Positions 1 to 12,000 of a stretch of 64,000 nt of DNA are shown here, one piece after another. A program made the translations under genes and the position numbers. The number at the start of each line of letters is the position of its first letter. Within the stretch, counting starts at the first letter, position 1. The notes under the pieces are model-generated. The model was not told the origin of the DNA and searched no databases. It saw only the letters and a program-made list of their open reading frames with translations. The stretch lies in assembly GCA_035048485.1 (NCBI GenBank), contig CM068583.1:31175005-31239004 (forward strand), given 5' to 3'. This stretch comes from Pteria penguin. Lineage: Eukaryota > Mollusca > Bivalvia > Pterioida > Pteriidae.

Positions 1-660
1 TGTACAAATAGATAACTCAAACAATTACCATAAACAGATCGATTTCTACATGACATTGGGGCACTTGACATTATGGGGCGACTTAACCGATATAGGGCGA
101 CTTTACTTTGGGGCGACTTCACTTTGGGGCGACTTAACCGTAGACCCTAGAACCCCCCCCCCCTTCCCCCCCTTTGGCATCCGAAAATTTTTACCAAAAA
201 AAGGTAATATTTGAGCATTTTTGGGGTTGAACCTTCCCCCCCCCCTCGTCTAAGAGAAAAATTTCCCTTTTTTGGTTGGACCCACTCTGACAAAAATTTC
301 TGGATCCGCCCATGTATATGGTCTATATACACGACGATCTTACAAATAGCCAACAACATCATATATGGTCTATATACACGACGATCTTGCAAATCCTCTG
401 TATTCAGTATTGCCAATAGCCTACAACAATTATGGTCTATGTATGCACAACTAACCTCAAGGGACAACACATTGGGACCAAGAAAGTCTCTGTGATTTTA
501 GAATTTAGATCTTTGATTTAGGTCTTCAATATCCATCCAGGCTATTCACACGATCGTCGTGTATATAGACTGTGACAGACTATATACACGACGGTCGTGT
601 ACATAGCCACTACCGGCTATATACACGACCGTCGTGTATATAGCCACTGCTTTAGGAATG
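1..660. repeat. Repeat-rich segment with short palindromic units
   Basis: No gene is seen. GGGGCGACTT recurs four times between about 77 and 142, followed by C-runs near 150-175 and 233-244. A unit reading CTATATACACGACGATCTT occurs at about 322-342 and 370-390. From about 552 to 648, forward and reverse copies of TATATACACGAC alternate and make several potential hairpins. The block looks like piled-up transposon ends; no family is recognised. Short open frames here are fragments of repeat sequence. Confidence 0.6.
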
Positions 661-709
661 CATTTATTTCCAATCCCAACGTGGTACGAGAATGATGGAA
701 TTATGGACG

Positions 710-798
710 TTTCGGTACCTGGATGTTTCGGCACCGATTAAGATGTTTCGGCACCGTAATCGAGACGATTCGGCACTCGTTTAGGACGTTTCGGCACC
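710..798 (+). repeat. Array of five TTTCGGCACC motifs
   Basis: The 10-mer TTTCGGCACC (some copies one or two bases off) starts at about 710, 726, 746, 768 and 789, spaced 16-22 bp. The same motif forms a three-copy cluster at about 21570-21625, in the same orientation. Related CCGAAAC/GTTTCGG strings occur at 1935-1980 and 5885-5935. This is probably the sub-terminal repeat zone of a transposon family; that is inference. Confidence 0.7.
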
Positions 799-1794
799 CA
801 TAATAAATTCATTATAGTGACTAGTGATTGTATGAAGGAGGGTACCCCAAGTAAATCAAGTCTTTTCTTGTTTGTTCAATTAGATAAATTATTAAATATA
901 AGCAGTCAAAAACATGTCTATGTCCCTAAAATTTAGAATTTACTACACTTATGTTGAAAAGATTAGGCCCAAGTTATACTGTTGGGCAATTTGTGGCTGA
1001 CATTATTGAAGATGAGGGCCAGAAAAACCGCGAGTGTTTTAAAGTGTTGGAAAAACTGAGTTTTCAAGTGTTCTGTATTTTTTTTTTTTTTTTCCGACCG
1101 ACCGACCCAATTTTTGAATTTTAAAATCCGTAATCCAATTTAAAAAAAAGTTTCGCCTAACTTGCCTTAGGTGGATCAAGTTAAAGCAAAAGCTTGACTA
1201 TGCCTGGTGTTACTGTAGCGTCCTGATTAACTGGGTATTTTGGTGTATTCTGCATGTATTGGTCTTTTCTTCAAAATTGGTAGGGGTTATATCAGGATGT
1301 GTATTTTTGGAAACTCTGGGGCTACTCCGACAAATCAGAAGACGGGCATTTTCATTATTTCTTCTTCTTCCATTAAAGTTAAAGACCGCTTATGCGACAT
1401 CATCTCACTATGATATTTGTTATAATGCTTTACTGAAGGGCTTAACAACAAATAATGTAAATGCCCTTCGTCAAATATGTCGGACTCCGGACTGCATGGT
1501 TTGAGACGAGTGTCATAGTGCGGAAATTAGTTAGCTGTTAGAGGTTTTATCTTGTATGTTTATAATCTTTTGAACGCTTATTTAAGTACATTTAATAATT
1601 TAGTCTTCAAGTACCTGTTAAACGTCGAGTATATTTTTATCACGCTCTCCACATTCTCACAATGTGCGGATCGTATTAGTTATACACCCTAATGTTTCAG
1701 TAAGTGGTCTGAAGTCTTATTTGATATCACTATCACATAGCCAGCAGTAATCCAGGGAGAAGTAGCTTGTACTGTAGTTATAAGCTAAATTTCT
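799..1794. other. No gene recognised
   Basis: AT-rich sequence with a T-run near 1079-1094. Open frames are short, lack convincing protein character and have no recognisable splice pattern. Nothing else can be supported. Confidence 0.5.
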
Positions 1795-2043
1795 AATTTT
1801 TTCAATGTTTGTGTCGCCGTTTTGAGGATTTCGATCGGTGGAATACGGGTACATGGTATTGTCGAAAACACCAGGTAATTACCGAAAACACCATAAAATG
1901 TACTGAAAACACCAATGGAAGTAAAGGACAACAACGGTGAATCGAAACACTGAAACGGCAGTAAACACCGAAACGGCACTTTATGATAACCCATATAGAT
2001 ATAGATTGTTTTCACCGAGTCAAAATTTATTGGAGTTACCTCC
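1795..2043. repeat. ACCGAAAACACC-type repeat block
   Basis: Repeated ACCGAAAACACC-like words occur at 1865-1915, then CGAAACAC...GAAACGGCA words to about 1980. The first part closely matches 7325-7375, and inverted forms occur at 7083-7130 and 7942-8000. The second part has an inverted partner at about 5880-5935. It is probably one end of a larger nested element. Confidence 0.6.
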
Positions 2044-2929
2044 TGTAGTCAGCGGGTTCTACTACTTACCGAAATTACCTGGAATCACCGAAATGACTCA
2101 TTATTTACCGAAATAACTCAATAAGTAACTGAAATTACCCGTTTTTCATTCTTATTTGACCTGATATGGACAGAAGAATAATAGTTACATGTAACAGCTG
2201 ACTTTTAATGCAAATACCACCTTGTAAGGGTGAGACAAATCACCGGATCGGACCAAAACGGACATTAAATAGCGATGTATTAAGAAAATTATGCCACTGA
2301 TTGTCTTCTATTTACACAAAGAAAATCTGTTTTGGTTATTCAAAATATGTTTAAGGGCCTAATTTCGTGTTTGAGATCACCGTTCCGGTGATTCGTCATT
2401 TTTAACATTTGCATTTTCCAGTTGCTATAATACCTGTCATTATTTCAAGCAAAATCGTTTATTAACATGTTATGTTTCAAAAGGTTTATAGGACATTAAG
2501 TATAAAAAGGAAAGATTATGGTAGGTAGGAGTGTTTAATGAGCCCCTTTGGTGTTTATAATCTCCGATACTGTGATTCGTGATTTTTTCAGTTGCGTGTC
2601 CTTTTTGCTATAGTAACACTTTTTCATAATAAAAATCCTCGTTTACACTTGTAATTTAATATAACAGTAAGGATACAATAATATCAGCGTATAAAAGAAA
2701 AGACTATGGTAGGTAGGTGTATTTAACGAGCCCATTTTAGTTTACTGTACATAACGGCTAACATTCTATAAATTTTTAAGACAGAATTAGCAATTACCTT
2801 TAATTATAGGAGTTAATCACAGTGCAAGATAATCACGTGACAATTATGGTATCATAGAACAATAATTTCCTTGCGGGACACCTTTTAGGATTATATAATG
2901 ATTTTAATAAAGTTATGAAAAAGTGCGAC

Positions 2930-2951
2930 CAGAGACATATATATGTCTCTG
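2930..2951. mobile_element. 22-bp palindromic mini-insertion with 7-bp flanking repeat
   Basis: Perfect palindrome with CAGAGAC ... GTCTCTG ends, flanked exactly by GTGCGAC at 2923-2929 and 2952-2958. It belongs to the same family as 21935-21970, 22437-22471, 23483-23504 and 25055-25088. Confidence 0.75.
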
Positions 2952-3447
2952 GTGCGACAGATCAATTGGTGTCGTTCCGTTTTAAAACGGAAAAGCTCGG
3001 TATTGAAGCAACACATCGACACAATTTCAACTAAAGATGTCAGAAGACAACATACTGTAGCTATCTCGCCGAGTAGGTCAGACAAATATAAAAAGTTGAA
3101 AAATTTCAAAATAAATGGAGAAATTTAACTTCACTACTTTATTAAGCACAATATGTCCATATCTATATGTTCACATAAATACTTAAATATTTAGTATGAC
3201 AATATTTATATGAAATGTGAGTTTGAGGGTATCTCTACATCACATAAAATGAATGAATGTATCTTGTGTTTCGGGAAGGGCAGGGCCCTCCTCCCGTTTA
3301 ATAATTTTAACAATGGAGGGGGGGGGGGGGCACGTTTTGAATACTTTTCGTTGAAGAGAAAGGGACCATACAACATTGATATCACTGGAAACTGAGTGAG
3401 GCATTTTATCATGAAAACTTGGCATCATAGCGAAGAGCTGACGCAAT

Positions 3448-3628
3448 ATACCATTTGCCGATCTTCATAAGTGTTGTCTTTTTGTCCGAGCTAATACCTT
3501 TTGGCGTTGTTTTTAGTTATGGCGTTACAATAAATTTATGTCACGTATTATGACGTCACTATGAAAATCAACGCTAAGAGTTGTTAGCTCGGACAAAAAG
3601 ACAGTCATTATCAAGATCGGCAAGTGAT
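3448..3628. repeat. Central inverted repeat of the foldback element
   Basis: Arms of about 55-60 bp (about 3448-3510 and 3567-3625) pair around the words GCCGATCTT and CTTTTTGTCCGAGCTAA, with a ~60-bp loop. It lies near the symmetry centre of the large foldback element, so it is either the original core or a later insertion. Confidence 0.7.
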
Positions 3629-4387
3629 CCATTTCGAAAATGACGAATCGGAGATTGTGAGCACTAAAACGGGCGCGTTAAACACACTTATCTACCAAAA
3701 TCTTTTCTTTTATACCTGATATTACTGTAACTTTACTGAAATAGTAAATTATAAGTGTTAGTGAGGCTTTTTATTATGAAAAATCGTTACTATAGCAAAA
3801 AGAACATGTAGTTAAAAAAAAAAAAGACGAATCACCGGATCGGAGATTCTGAGCACCAAAACGGGATCCTTAATCACACCTACCTACCATAATCCTTTCT
3901 TTTATACACTGATATTACTGTAACCTTACTGAAATAATAAATTATAAGTGTAAGTGTGGCTTTTTAATATTAAAATTCGGAATCAAAGCGAAGAGCTGAC
4001 GCAATTTCAAAAATGACGAATCACCGGATCGGAGATTATGAACACCAAAACGGGCTCTTCAAACACACCCTCCTGTCATAATCTTTCCCTTGTTATACTA
4101 AATGCCCTATAAACCATTTGAAACGTAAATGTTAATAGACAATTTTACTTAATATACTACAGCAAAAGTAAAAGAATTATAGCAACTGGAAAACGCAAAT
4201 GTTAAAAATGACGAATCACCGGAACGGAGATTTTAAACCGGAAATAAGGCCCTTAAACATATTTTGAATAACCAAAAAAGATTTTCTTTGTGTAAATAGA
4301 AGACAATCAGTGGCATAATTTTCTTAATACATCGCTATTTAATGTCCGTTTTGGTCCGATCCGGTCCGATCTGGTGATTCGTCTCAC

Positions 4388-4845
4388 CGCCTTGTAATAG
4401 ATTATACCGATGGCTAGAATTTTCTCTTGCACCCATTACGTAAAGAGCGATAACTTCAAATTCTTTCATTGTATCTTACAATGAATTTTTAGAATGGGGT
4501 TTAAAAACTTATCTGATGTGCAATTTAAATGAAAAACATAGACAATTAAATTTAACATGACATGTCAGTGGCGGATCCAGGTTTTCCGAAAAAAAAGGGG
4601 GGGGGGGGCACTTCTGTATTATGACTCGGCCATTTTTAGTACCAAATCTGGTTTTTCAGTTATAAATATCACCTGTAAAAAGGAACATTAAGAGAAATTA
4701 ATTTCATATTTTCTTCAAACATGTAAATTAATTTGTCAAATGTTTTATTTATACTCTGTTCATCCAATCAAAGAACTTGGAGTTATTGCTCTTTACGTAT
4801 TGGGTGGAAAAGAGGAAATTCTAGCCATCGGGTTTATCTATTACA
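4388..4845. mobile_element. Nested inverted-repeat insertion in the foldback arm
   Basis: The ends CCTTGTAATAGAT and CTATTACAAGG are inverted, and the match runs inward for about 80 bp (around GATGGCTAGAATTT and ACGTAAAGAG). The opposite foldback arm lacks this stretch and reads only CACCTTGTAAGGGTG near 2217-2231. That shows the segment interrupts the right arm. The interior holds a G-run near 4600. No coding frame. Confidence 0.65.
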
Positions 4846-5022
4846 AGGTGGAATTTGCATGAAAAATCATCAATTACATGTAACTGTCACTTTTTTATCC
4901 ATATCAGGTCAAATAAGAATAAAAACGGGTAATTTCGGTCACTTATTGAGTCATTTCGGTAAATAATGAGTCATTTCGGTAATTCCGGGTAATTTCGGTA
5001 AGTAATAGAACCGTAGTCAGCC

Positions 5023-5879
5023 ATGTTTTGGATCAAAGCAGAGATTTTCATTCATAGTATTACCAATTTTAAAACCTTTGTGTGGAGAGGGTTTTCATAA
5101 TTTTGCAACAAAATTAACAGTTTTGAAATGCATTTTTTCTATATATTTATTGATTTGTAAGCAATTTATAGTTTCAAAAATGATTTTAAAGAAATTCAGT
5201 CTGTATCTTTGTTGATTAAAGCACAAAACTTCACATTCAGACTCACAAAATGGCTAACAGTGGGAGATAACTCCTGTGAATTTTCGTTAAGTGAAAATTA
5301 TCTATTGCATAAAACAACTTTTTAATGTTAGCCATACTCGTTATACAATGACCATGTTATACAATGACCAAGTTATATTTTTATTTGATACATAATTGAC
5401 ACAGTTATGACATTTTCTTTTTCCTGTCATTTCAGGTTTTGAAAAATGCCTGTCTTCATATCATGAACAAATAAAATATGAAAAAATAGTTGCTCTTTAT
5501 TTACTACAAATGTTAGTTGTAAAAATCATTACCTGTACAACAGTATGAAACTTATGACAACTATCAACATTGGGACAGTTATGGATCATTGGGGGTTGCA
5601 TTCCAGTTAACTTGCATGATTATTGTATGCATCTTTGTGATATGTAGTCAGTAAACAAAACGATATCAAAATAAATCTGAATAGTGATAAACAATGCCCG
5701 AATCCTGAACTTGTCGTAATCCAGAACTGCCCAAATAATGAAACGCAATACATAAAACAGGAAATTAAAAAAAAAAGTCAAGCTTAGTTTAAAAGTTGAT
5801 GTTGATTTTTTCTCAGCATGTTGAACGTCAAGCCTGTATGAAATAGAAATTGACTTATGAGTCATTATAATGAGGTATT
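5023..5879. other. No gene recognised
   Basis: AT-rich intergenic DNA. A tandem word GTTATACAATGACCA occurs twice near 5340-5370. Open frames are short and unlike known proteins. Confidence 0.45.
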
Positions 5880-7140
5880 AGTGCCATTTCGGTGTTTACC
5901 CTGGTGTTTGGGTGCCGTTTCGGTGTTTCGACTCGCCCGGAAAACAACACATCTACATTAGATACAGATGTTATACCAGTGTCCGCCAAAGACATCTGAC
6001 CGTCGGACCGGCCGGACAAATTTTTGATCAGTCCGATTTGCGCCATTTCGTGCCAGACCAGGTTGTCCGATGTTGGTTCAGCTACTGTGATGTCCTGTGT
6101 TGTTTCCGCTACTATGTTTATTCCGAGTCTCGTAAATTATTTTATTTTCGGTCAGACAGAAATAATTTCGGTCCTATGAAATGTTTCTCCTAATAGGACC
6201 AAATGTCCTATGGAGTCCCAAATACTTTCGTGGACACTGTTATACTATACATACTCTAACCAAATATTATGCAAATAGGTTACATTTTGGTGAAGTTACG
6301 GCAGTATTTCTCAAAGTTATCCAGCGATCCCACATTCGTACGCCTTTTTCATTAAACTGTGTACGCGAGCAGCGTCTAGTTCACTCTACTAATTATTTAT
6401 TTGATCTCAAAATTTTACATGAAAAATAGTATGCACAAACCACAAATAAAAAGACAGTACATTTCAAAATTTTAATATCTATATTGTTGAAATGACAATA
6501 TACATTAAAATATAAAAAAGAATATTATATAGCAAATGAATTTATTTATTTACAATACATTCAATCAGCATATGTAATTTGAAGCCGGCGTGGCCTCGTG
6601 GTATCGCGTCAGACTCCTGATCGGGAGGCCGGGGTTCAAGTCCCGTCTGGTCATGCCGGTGTCATGTCTTTCAGATGAGACAGTAAAAACCGAGGCCCCG
6701 TGTTGTGGTATACATGGTGGTTTAAGATCCCTCACTGCTTCGGGTGGGTCCGTTGCAAAGGTCAAAATTTGTATGCCCCGCATCAGGCAGATGCTGTCAC
6801 CATATACGTGAAATATTTGTGGTGTGAGGTAAAACAAAAATCAATCAATCATATGTAATTTGCATATATACATGAACATGAACATCGTATCACAGGTACC
6901 GGTACAGTTAGTGATATGTCATTGTCTATATTACTATACAGTACTGGCTGCCAACGACACAGACAGTTTACCTGTGAAATAAAAATAATTTATCATAACT
7001 CCGGCAATATCAAGAAACTTGGAATATAAATGTAAAATTGTACAATCTTTCAGAAAATCTAAGTTAACTCAAAATCCATTGGTGTTTTCGGTACATGTTA
7101 TGGTGCTTTCGGTAATTATCTAGCGTTTTCAGCATTTCCA
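5880..7140. mobile_element. Non-autonomous element, copy A, interrupted by a SINE
   Basis: It shares long stretches with copy B at 7320-8005. These include the word starting AAAACAACACATCTAC (5941 and 7387), the following ~300 bp, and the right end with GTGTTTTCGGTA/GTGTTTTCAG words (7083-7130 and 7942-8000). The left end carries GTTTCGGTGTTT words near 5885-5935. There is no coding capacity. Copy A is longer because a SINE has inserted at 6582-6849. Confidence 0.7.
6582..6849 (+). mobile_element. tRNA-derived SINE with 13-bp target-site duplication
   Basis: It begins AAGCCGGCGTGGCC, with a box A-like TGGCCTCGTGGT and box B-like GGTTCAAGTCC, followed by a tRNA-unrelated body and a (TCAA)n tail. 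It is flanked by the 13-bp direct repeat CATATGTAATTTG at 6569-6581 and 6850-6862. The sister element copy B (about 7755-7770) has the same site uninterrupted, which proves insertion. Close relatives lie at 14347 and 24475. This is a retroposon, not a working tRNA gene. Confidence 0.9.
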
Positions 7141-7319
7141 TGCACTGGTGGAATACTGCTCAGAGGCGGATCTAATCTCTTTTGAGGTTCTTGCACTCGC
7201 CAGAATCTCTTGTCAGCCTAATTTCTATTGAAACGGTTCGTCTCATACTTCACCACTATTTCATTGTTCATATTTTCCCTCTAAAGAGATATATCTCCTG
7301 TTTAGGGATGCATTGAAAT

Positions 7320-8005
7320 GCCAAAAACACCAGGTAATTACCGAAAACACCGTAAACTGTACCGAAAACACCAATGGAAATAAGTAAAACAACACATCTA
7401 CATTAGATACAGATGTTATACATACTCTAACCAAATATTATGCAAGTAGGTTGCATTTTGAGGAAGTTACGGCGATATTTCTCAAAGGTATCCAGCAATC
7501 CCACAATCGGACGCCAATTTATTTTACCGTGTACACAAGCAGCGTCTATTTCGCTCTACTATTTTCATATATTTAAATTCAAAATTTTACAGGAAAAATA
7601 GTATGCATAAACTACAAATAAAAAGACAATACATTTCAAAATTTTAATATGTATCACTTTTCATTTTGTTGAAATGACTATATACATTAGAATATAAAAA
7701 AAGAATATAATGTAGCAAATAAATTTATTTGATTACAATACATGAAATAAGCATACGTAATTTGCACATATATATATGAACATGAACATCGTATCAAAGG
7801 AACCAGAACAGTTAGCGATATGTCATTGTGGTATACTTTACAGTACTGGCCACCAACCACACAGACAATTTACCTGTGAACTTGGAACATAAATGTAAAA
7901 TTGCCCAATTTTTCAGAAAATCTAAGCTAATTTAAAATCCATTGGTGTTTTCAGTACATTTTATGGTGTTTTCAGTAATTACATGGTGTTTTCAGCATTT
8001 CCATG
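7320..8005. mobile_element. Non-autonomous element, copy B (SINE-free)
   Basis: The left end has repeated ACCGAAAACACC words (7325-7375); the right end has their inverted form (7942-8000). The interior matches copy A at 5941-7080 without the SINE. No transposase frame. The pair lies head to tail with copy A about 180 bp apart. Confidence 0.75.
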
Positions 8006-9003
8006 GACTGCTTGTTTAGAGAGATATTTCATTATCATTTAAAAAATTATCTCTCTAAAGCTTAATGCACCAGTTCTTAATACTAAAAATCTGAATTTTT
8101 GAATTGAAAATTGAGAGCGCACATCTTTACAATGTCCTAAATAATATTTGTTAAAATGTGTGGAATTTCTTTCAACCGTTTTTGTGTTTATAGCTGCAGA
8201 AGTTTTATATCATAAAACTTGAATATAGTACTTCCTACATGTCAACATCTTTTGCAAATTGTTCAGTATGTACTGTAGATGTGCAATTTTAAGTTTCAGG
8301 TCAAAATTATAAATTCTGATATTTTAGTTCTTGGGAACTCACCCATTAAGGTTGAAAACATCCCTCTTTAGAGAGACATTTTTTTTTAAATACATGTACC
8401 AGCAAAATGTCTCTTTAAACAGGGAATGACTCTCTATAGAGTGATGTGCCCAACCTGTTTTGCGTGGAAAAACTTTACCGATAGAAACTGAATCATTGCA
8501 TCCAAAAAGTGGAGTGACAGGCACAAATCACTTATATTTTTGGCTAATTAAATTCCTAACTATTCATATCAGTTCATTTTCTTGTAAAAAAATCCATGTA
8601 TACTGGAATAAATACATCACAACACATTTGGTGTACCTCTCTATTACTCTCAAACAGCCATTTTAAATTTAAATCATGAAAACCCAAATACCGTAAAGAA
8701 GGGCTGACAAGAGATTCTGATGAGTGGCATAAGTAAACGACAGCATAATAAAACGGCCACACGCAACAGTCTCAAAAGAGATTAAGGTGGATCCAGAAGC
8801 AGAAGTGGAGGGGGGGATTTGAAGGAGGCCTAAGGGACCGACCTGAGGCACAAACTGCTGGGAAGGGGGATGCTAAATGTAATTCAGGTTAACTACATGC
8901 AAGTCCTTTGGACCTTCTATACTTACATGACACTACATGTAAGATATGAATTACTAATACATCATGTACATGTGAGCTGACATTTATTATATTTGTATTT
9001 TAG
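8006..9003. other. Upstream region of the PBDC1 gene
   Basis: No protein-coding exon is recognised. The stretch ends in TTTTAG at 9003, which looks like a splice acceptor. A non-coding first exon and the promoter therefore probably lie in this stretch or further 5'. No clear TATA box or initiator can be supported. Confidence 0.4.
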
Positions 9004-9036
9004 GGTGTTGAAGAGTTTTAAGTTGAAGCTTCAGCG

Positions 9037-9072
9037 ATGGATTATACGGATGCTTCAAAATATGTTAATAGT
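9037..9072 (+). CDS. PBDC1: PBDC1 exon 1 (coding part)
   Basis: Encodes MDYTDASKYVNS and ends in phase 0 at the donor AGT|GTAAGT. TTTTAG at 9002-9003 suggests this exon begins at 9004 with a short 5' UTR that contains the in-frame stop. Confidence 0.88.
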
Positions 9073-12000
9073 GTAAGTACTTTTTACCTCTATATTTTAG
9101 GAAACTCCCTTTCCTTTGTCTTTAAACATGATTATTTTCACATTTGGAAATGGAGTTTGGCTTTTCCAGTCATACTTTTCATCAAAATTTTAAGATGTTT
9201 TGGTAATCACAGGGAAAAATATCTTTCAAATTTTTCCAGAGATATGTTTTCCCATAAGTCAGTGGGTTGATGTATATTACAATCTGATCAAAAGATTGTA
9301 TAGGTCTCCTTAATATAAATGTTTGCAATATGTTCTTTTTTGCAGTAAGTGTAGTTAACTAGTAGTTTACATGCTCTACCTTTCCTCTCACAACTCCTCC
9401 ATATTCTCTTAAAACTTTGTGTCAGATTTCTTTAATACCTTTCTTTCAGACTTTGCACAGAAGATATCTAATTGGAGATGTTGTTAAATAGATAGGATTC
9501 TGAATTGAAGGGAATTCTTTTGTAACTTACATGTAGTAGATCTTTAGAGTTTTCAACTTTTGATTTCATAATCAGAATTAATTGTAATGTATGAAAACAT
9601 ATCTACATGTATTAAAGTAACCACATATATAAATCCTAAAGATGTTGATTTCAGTGGAGGAAAATACATAACTAGAAATTTCAAGGATGTGCAGGGTTCT
9701 CAATAAGAAATAAAGTAAATGGAGAAAAAGAAAAAGTAGGGGGCACCGTTAAGTGCCGAAGGCCCGTACCGAGAGCCACCAACCAAGGGGGGATGAATCC
9801 AAGAGGGGCCTAACCCTCCTCTTGGAAGGACCGGGGGTCCTCCCCAGGAAAATTTTTAAAATTTACATTGCAGGAGGTGGCATCTAGGACTTATCTGGGT
9901 ATATTTTGAATTGTTTTATTGGTAATCAATATGACACTTTTAGGAGCACATTTTGCAAAAAAAAAAAAAAAAACCCAAAAACATCCCAATAAAAATCACA
10001 GGATACAGTAGTTGTATGACAGACTAGAGTCTGAGTGTCTGCAGCTTTACAAAGTCCTGAAAAGACAGTGATATCATAATGCCATTAATGGCATCAGTAG
10101 CTTGCAGATAAGTGGATAATGTATTGTCACTTATATGCATATTAAAACGGAGTTCTTTTATTTACCACGTTTGATAATGATAAAGCCCAATGTGATAACC
10201 AAAGTAATTCTGTGTTGAGGTTTCTTTTCACCAAATATCATACTGATTTTTGAAAATGAAGTAGACGGCGCCACAGTGTAAATAGACAGCCAAATCGCCG
10301 GTTGCCGGCACTTGTTGAGAACCCTGATGTGGCTTTTGCCCATGATATCATCTTAATAAAGATTATTTTACCATACAAAAATAGGGCACCACTAACGGGT
10401 GCATGATATGCCCGCATCATGTTTTAATGTGGTCTACAAGCCACATCCTTTCATATGACACCATCAAAGGTTTTGTTCCCCCTTTAAATAAGGAGTAGAA
10501 GCTCGGAAAACCTTTCCGAACTTGCCCATTTTCCCCCACCCCAGGGGCCTGACCCCAACTTTGAAACCCACATGCACAACTACAAGACACATTCTTTCAT
10601 ATGACACCATCAAAAGTTTTGTTCCCCCTTTAGTTAAGGAGGAGAAGCCCGGACAAGGTTTTCCGACCTGACCCATTTTCCCTCACCCCAGGGGCCTGAC
10701 CCCAACTTTGAAACCCACATGCACAACTACAAGCCACACCCTTTCATATGACCATCAAAAGTTTTGTTCCCCCTTTAGTTCAGGAGGAGAAGCCCGGACA
10801 AGCTTTTCAGACCCTGCCTATTATCCCCCACCCCAGGGGCCTGACCCCAACTTTGAAACCCACATGCACAACTACAAGCCACACCCTTTCATATGACACC
10901 ATCAAAAGTTTTGTTCCCCCTTTAGTTAAGGAGGAGAAGCCCGGACGATGATGGATGGATGGACAGACGGACAGACAGACGACAGCGGTATAGCATAATA
11001 CGCCCACATTTATAAATGCGAGCTGTAAGAAGCATTATCCATTTTACTCTTTAAGTTATCTTTACTAGTATGTTAACCCAATTTTCATGATACCTCAGGT
11101 GTCACAATTTATGGCTATTTTATGTATTAGGCAGATGTTGAGATGCAGTGGGCCGTGAAATCTTATCATCATGCGGAGACCTACTATAACGTATGTATGC
11201 TATTCATTACTTTTTACCTGACTCTAATACATTGTCTTTATTAAGTAAATTACAATCATGTTTATACTGTGGAATCATGGTCATATTTCAGTGAATTTTT
11301 TCAATGGGAGATACTGTATTTGACCTTCCAGAATGCATGAAGTGGAAGCTGAAGTATCATGAGCATGTAATACATCAATTGAAGGAAAGAGCTTTAGCAT
11401 TATAATCAAAGTAATAATATTATCAATCCACATAAGGCAGTTGGCATATTATGTATCATGTTTAGCTGGCAGCAAAAGAACTGTATAACCCAGACTATGT
11501 CGGATTACCAAACTCTGCACACTCTATATTAGTAACTGTTGGCAAGGCATGCTGAAAAATGTGTCTTGCATTTAGTTTTTATAAAGATACTGCCTGATGT
11601 TACTAGGGGTGCAGCGATATGGGTACCTCAAGTTACGATACATATCATGGCACATGGTCCATGGTATGGTAAGTATCACGGTACACTTTTTGAACTAAAA
11701 GTAAAATCAGGTGTATTACACTTAAGTTTTTCAATATTGCAGTGGTGAGCATAATTTTCAATAAGGTACTCATATCAGTTTACACTTTCCATCAAGAAAT
11801 GCTGATTGCTTTACAGCAAACAGTTAGAGTACATTCAAAGGTGTAAATCATTGTGTATTTAAAAAAAAAAAACCATATGTGAAGTAAATCAAATATAACA
11901 CACAATATTTCAGTCAAACAAATCCGGGAATGAACCATTGTTGTACCGTTTCCACACTTATCCATACCATGAACCAAACCGAGGCCTCTGTACCACGATA

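Larger units (their letters stand above)
2044..5022. mobile_element. Foldback-like element with tandemly repeated inverted arms
   Basis: The left arm (about 2044-2760) and right arm (about 3640-5022) are inverted copies. The outermost part pairs 2047-2095 with 4975-5020, around the words TAGTCAGC and TTACCGAAATTACC. Further in, 2220-2410 pairs with 4195-4400. Within the arms a unit of about 180-195 bp recurs, marked by AATCACCGGATCGGAGA and AAAACGGG. It is seen near 3650, 3830, 4015 and 4205 on the right, and inverted near 2390 and 2570 on the left. A smaller inverted repeat (3448-3510 with 3567-3625) sits at the centre. No transposase frame was found. Long inverted arms built of subrepeats are the hallmark of foldback transposons; the superfamily is not determined. 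The right arm carries a nested insertion (4388-4845) and the centre-left a mini-palindrome (2930-2951). Confidence 0.75.

Noticed and set aside
6595..6640. Possible tRNA gene (boxes A and B), also at 14360, 24485, 52210 and 63490
   Set aside because: The sequence has SINE bodies, simple-repeat tails and target duplications; it cannot fold into a complete tRNA with a CCA-accepting end.
10464..11007. Open frames on both strands, some Pro-rich
   Set aside because: They follow the ~145-bp tandem repeat and show repeated peptide copies in several frames; there is no start or splice support.
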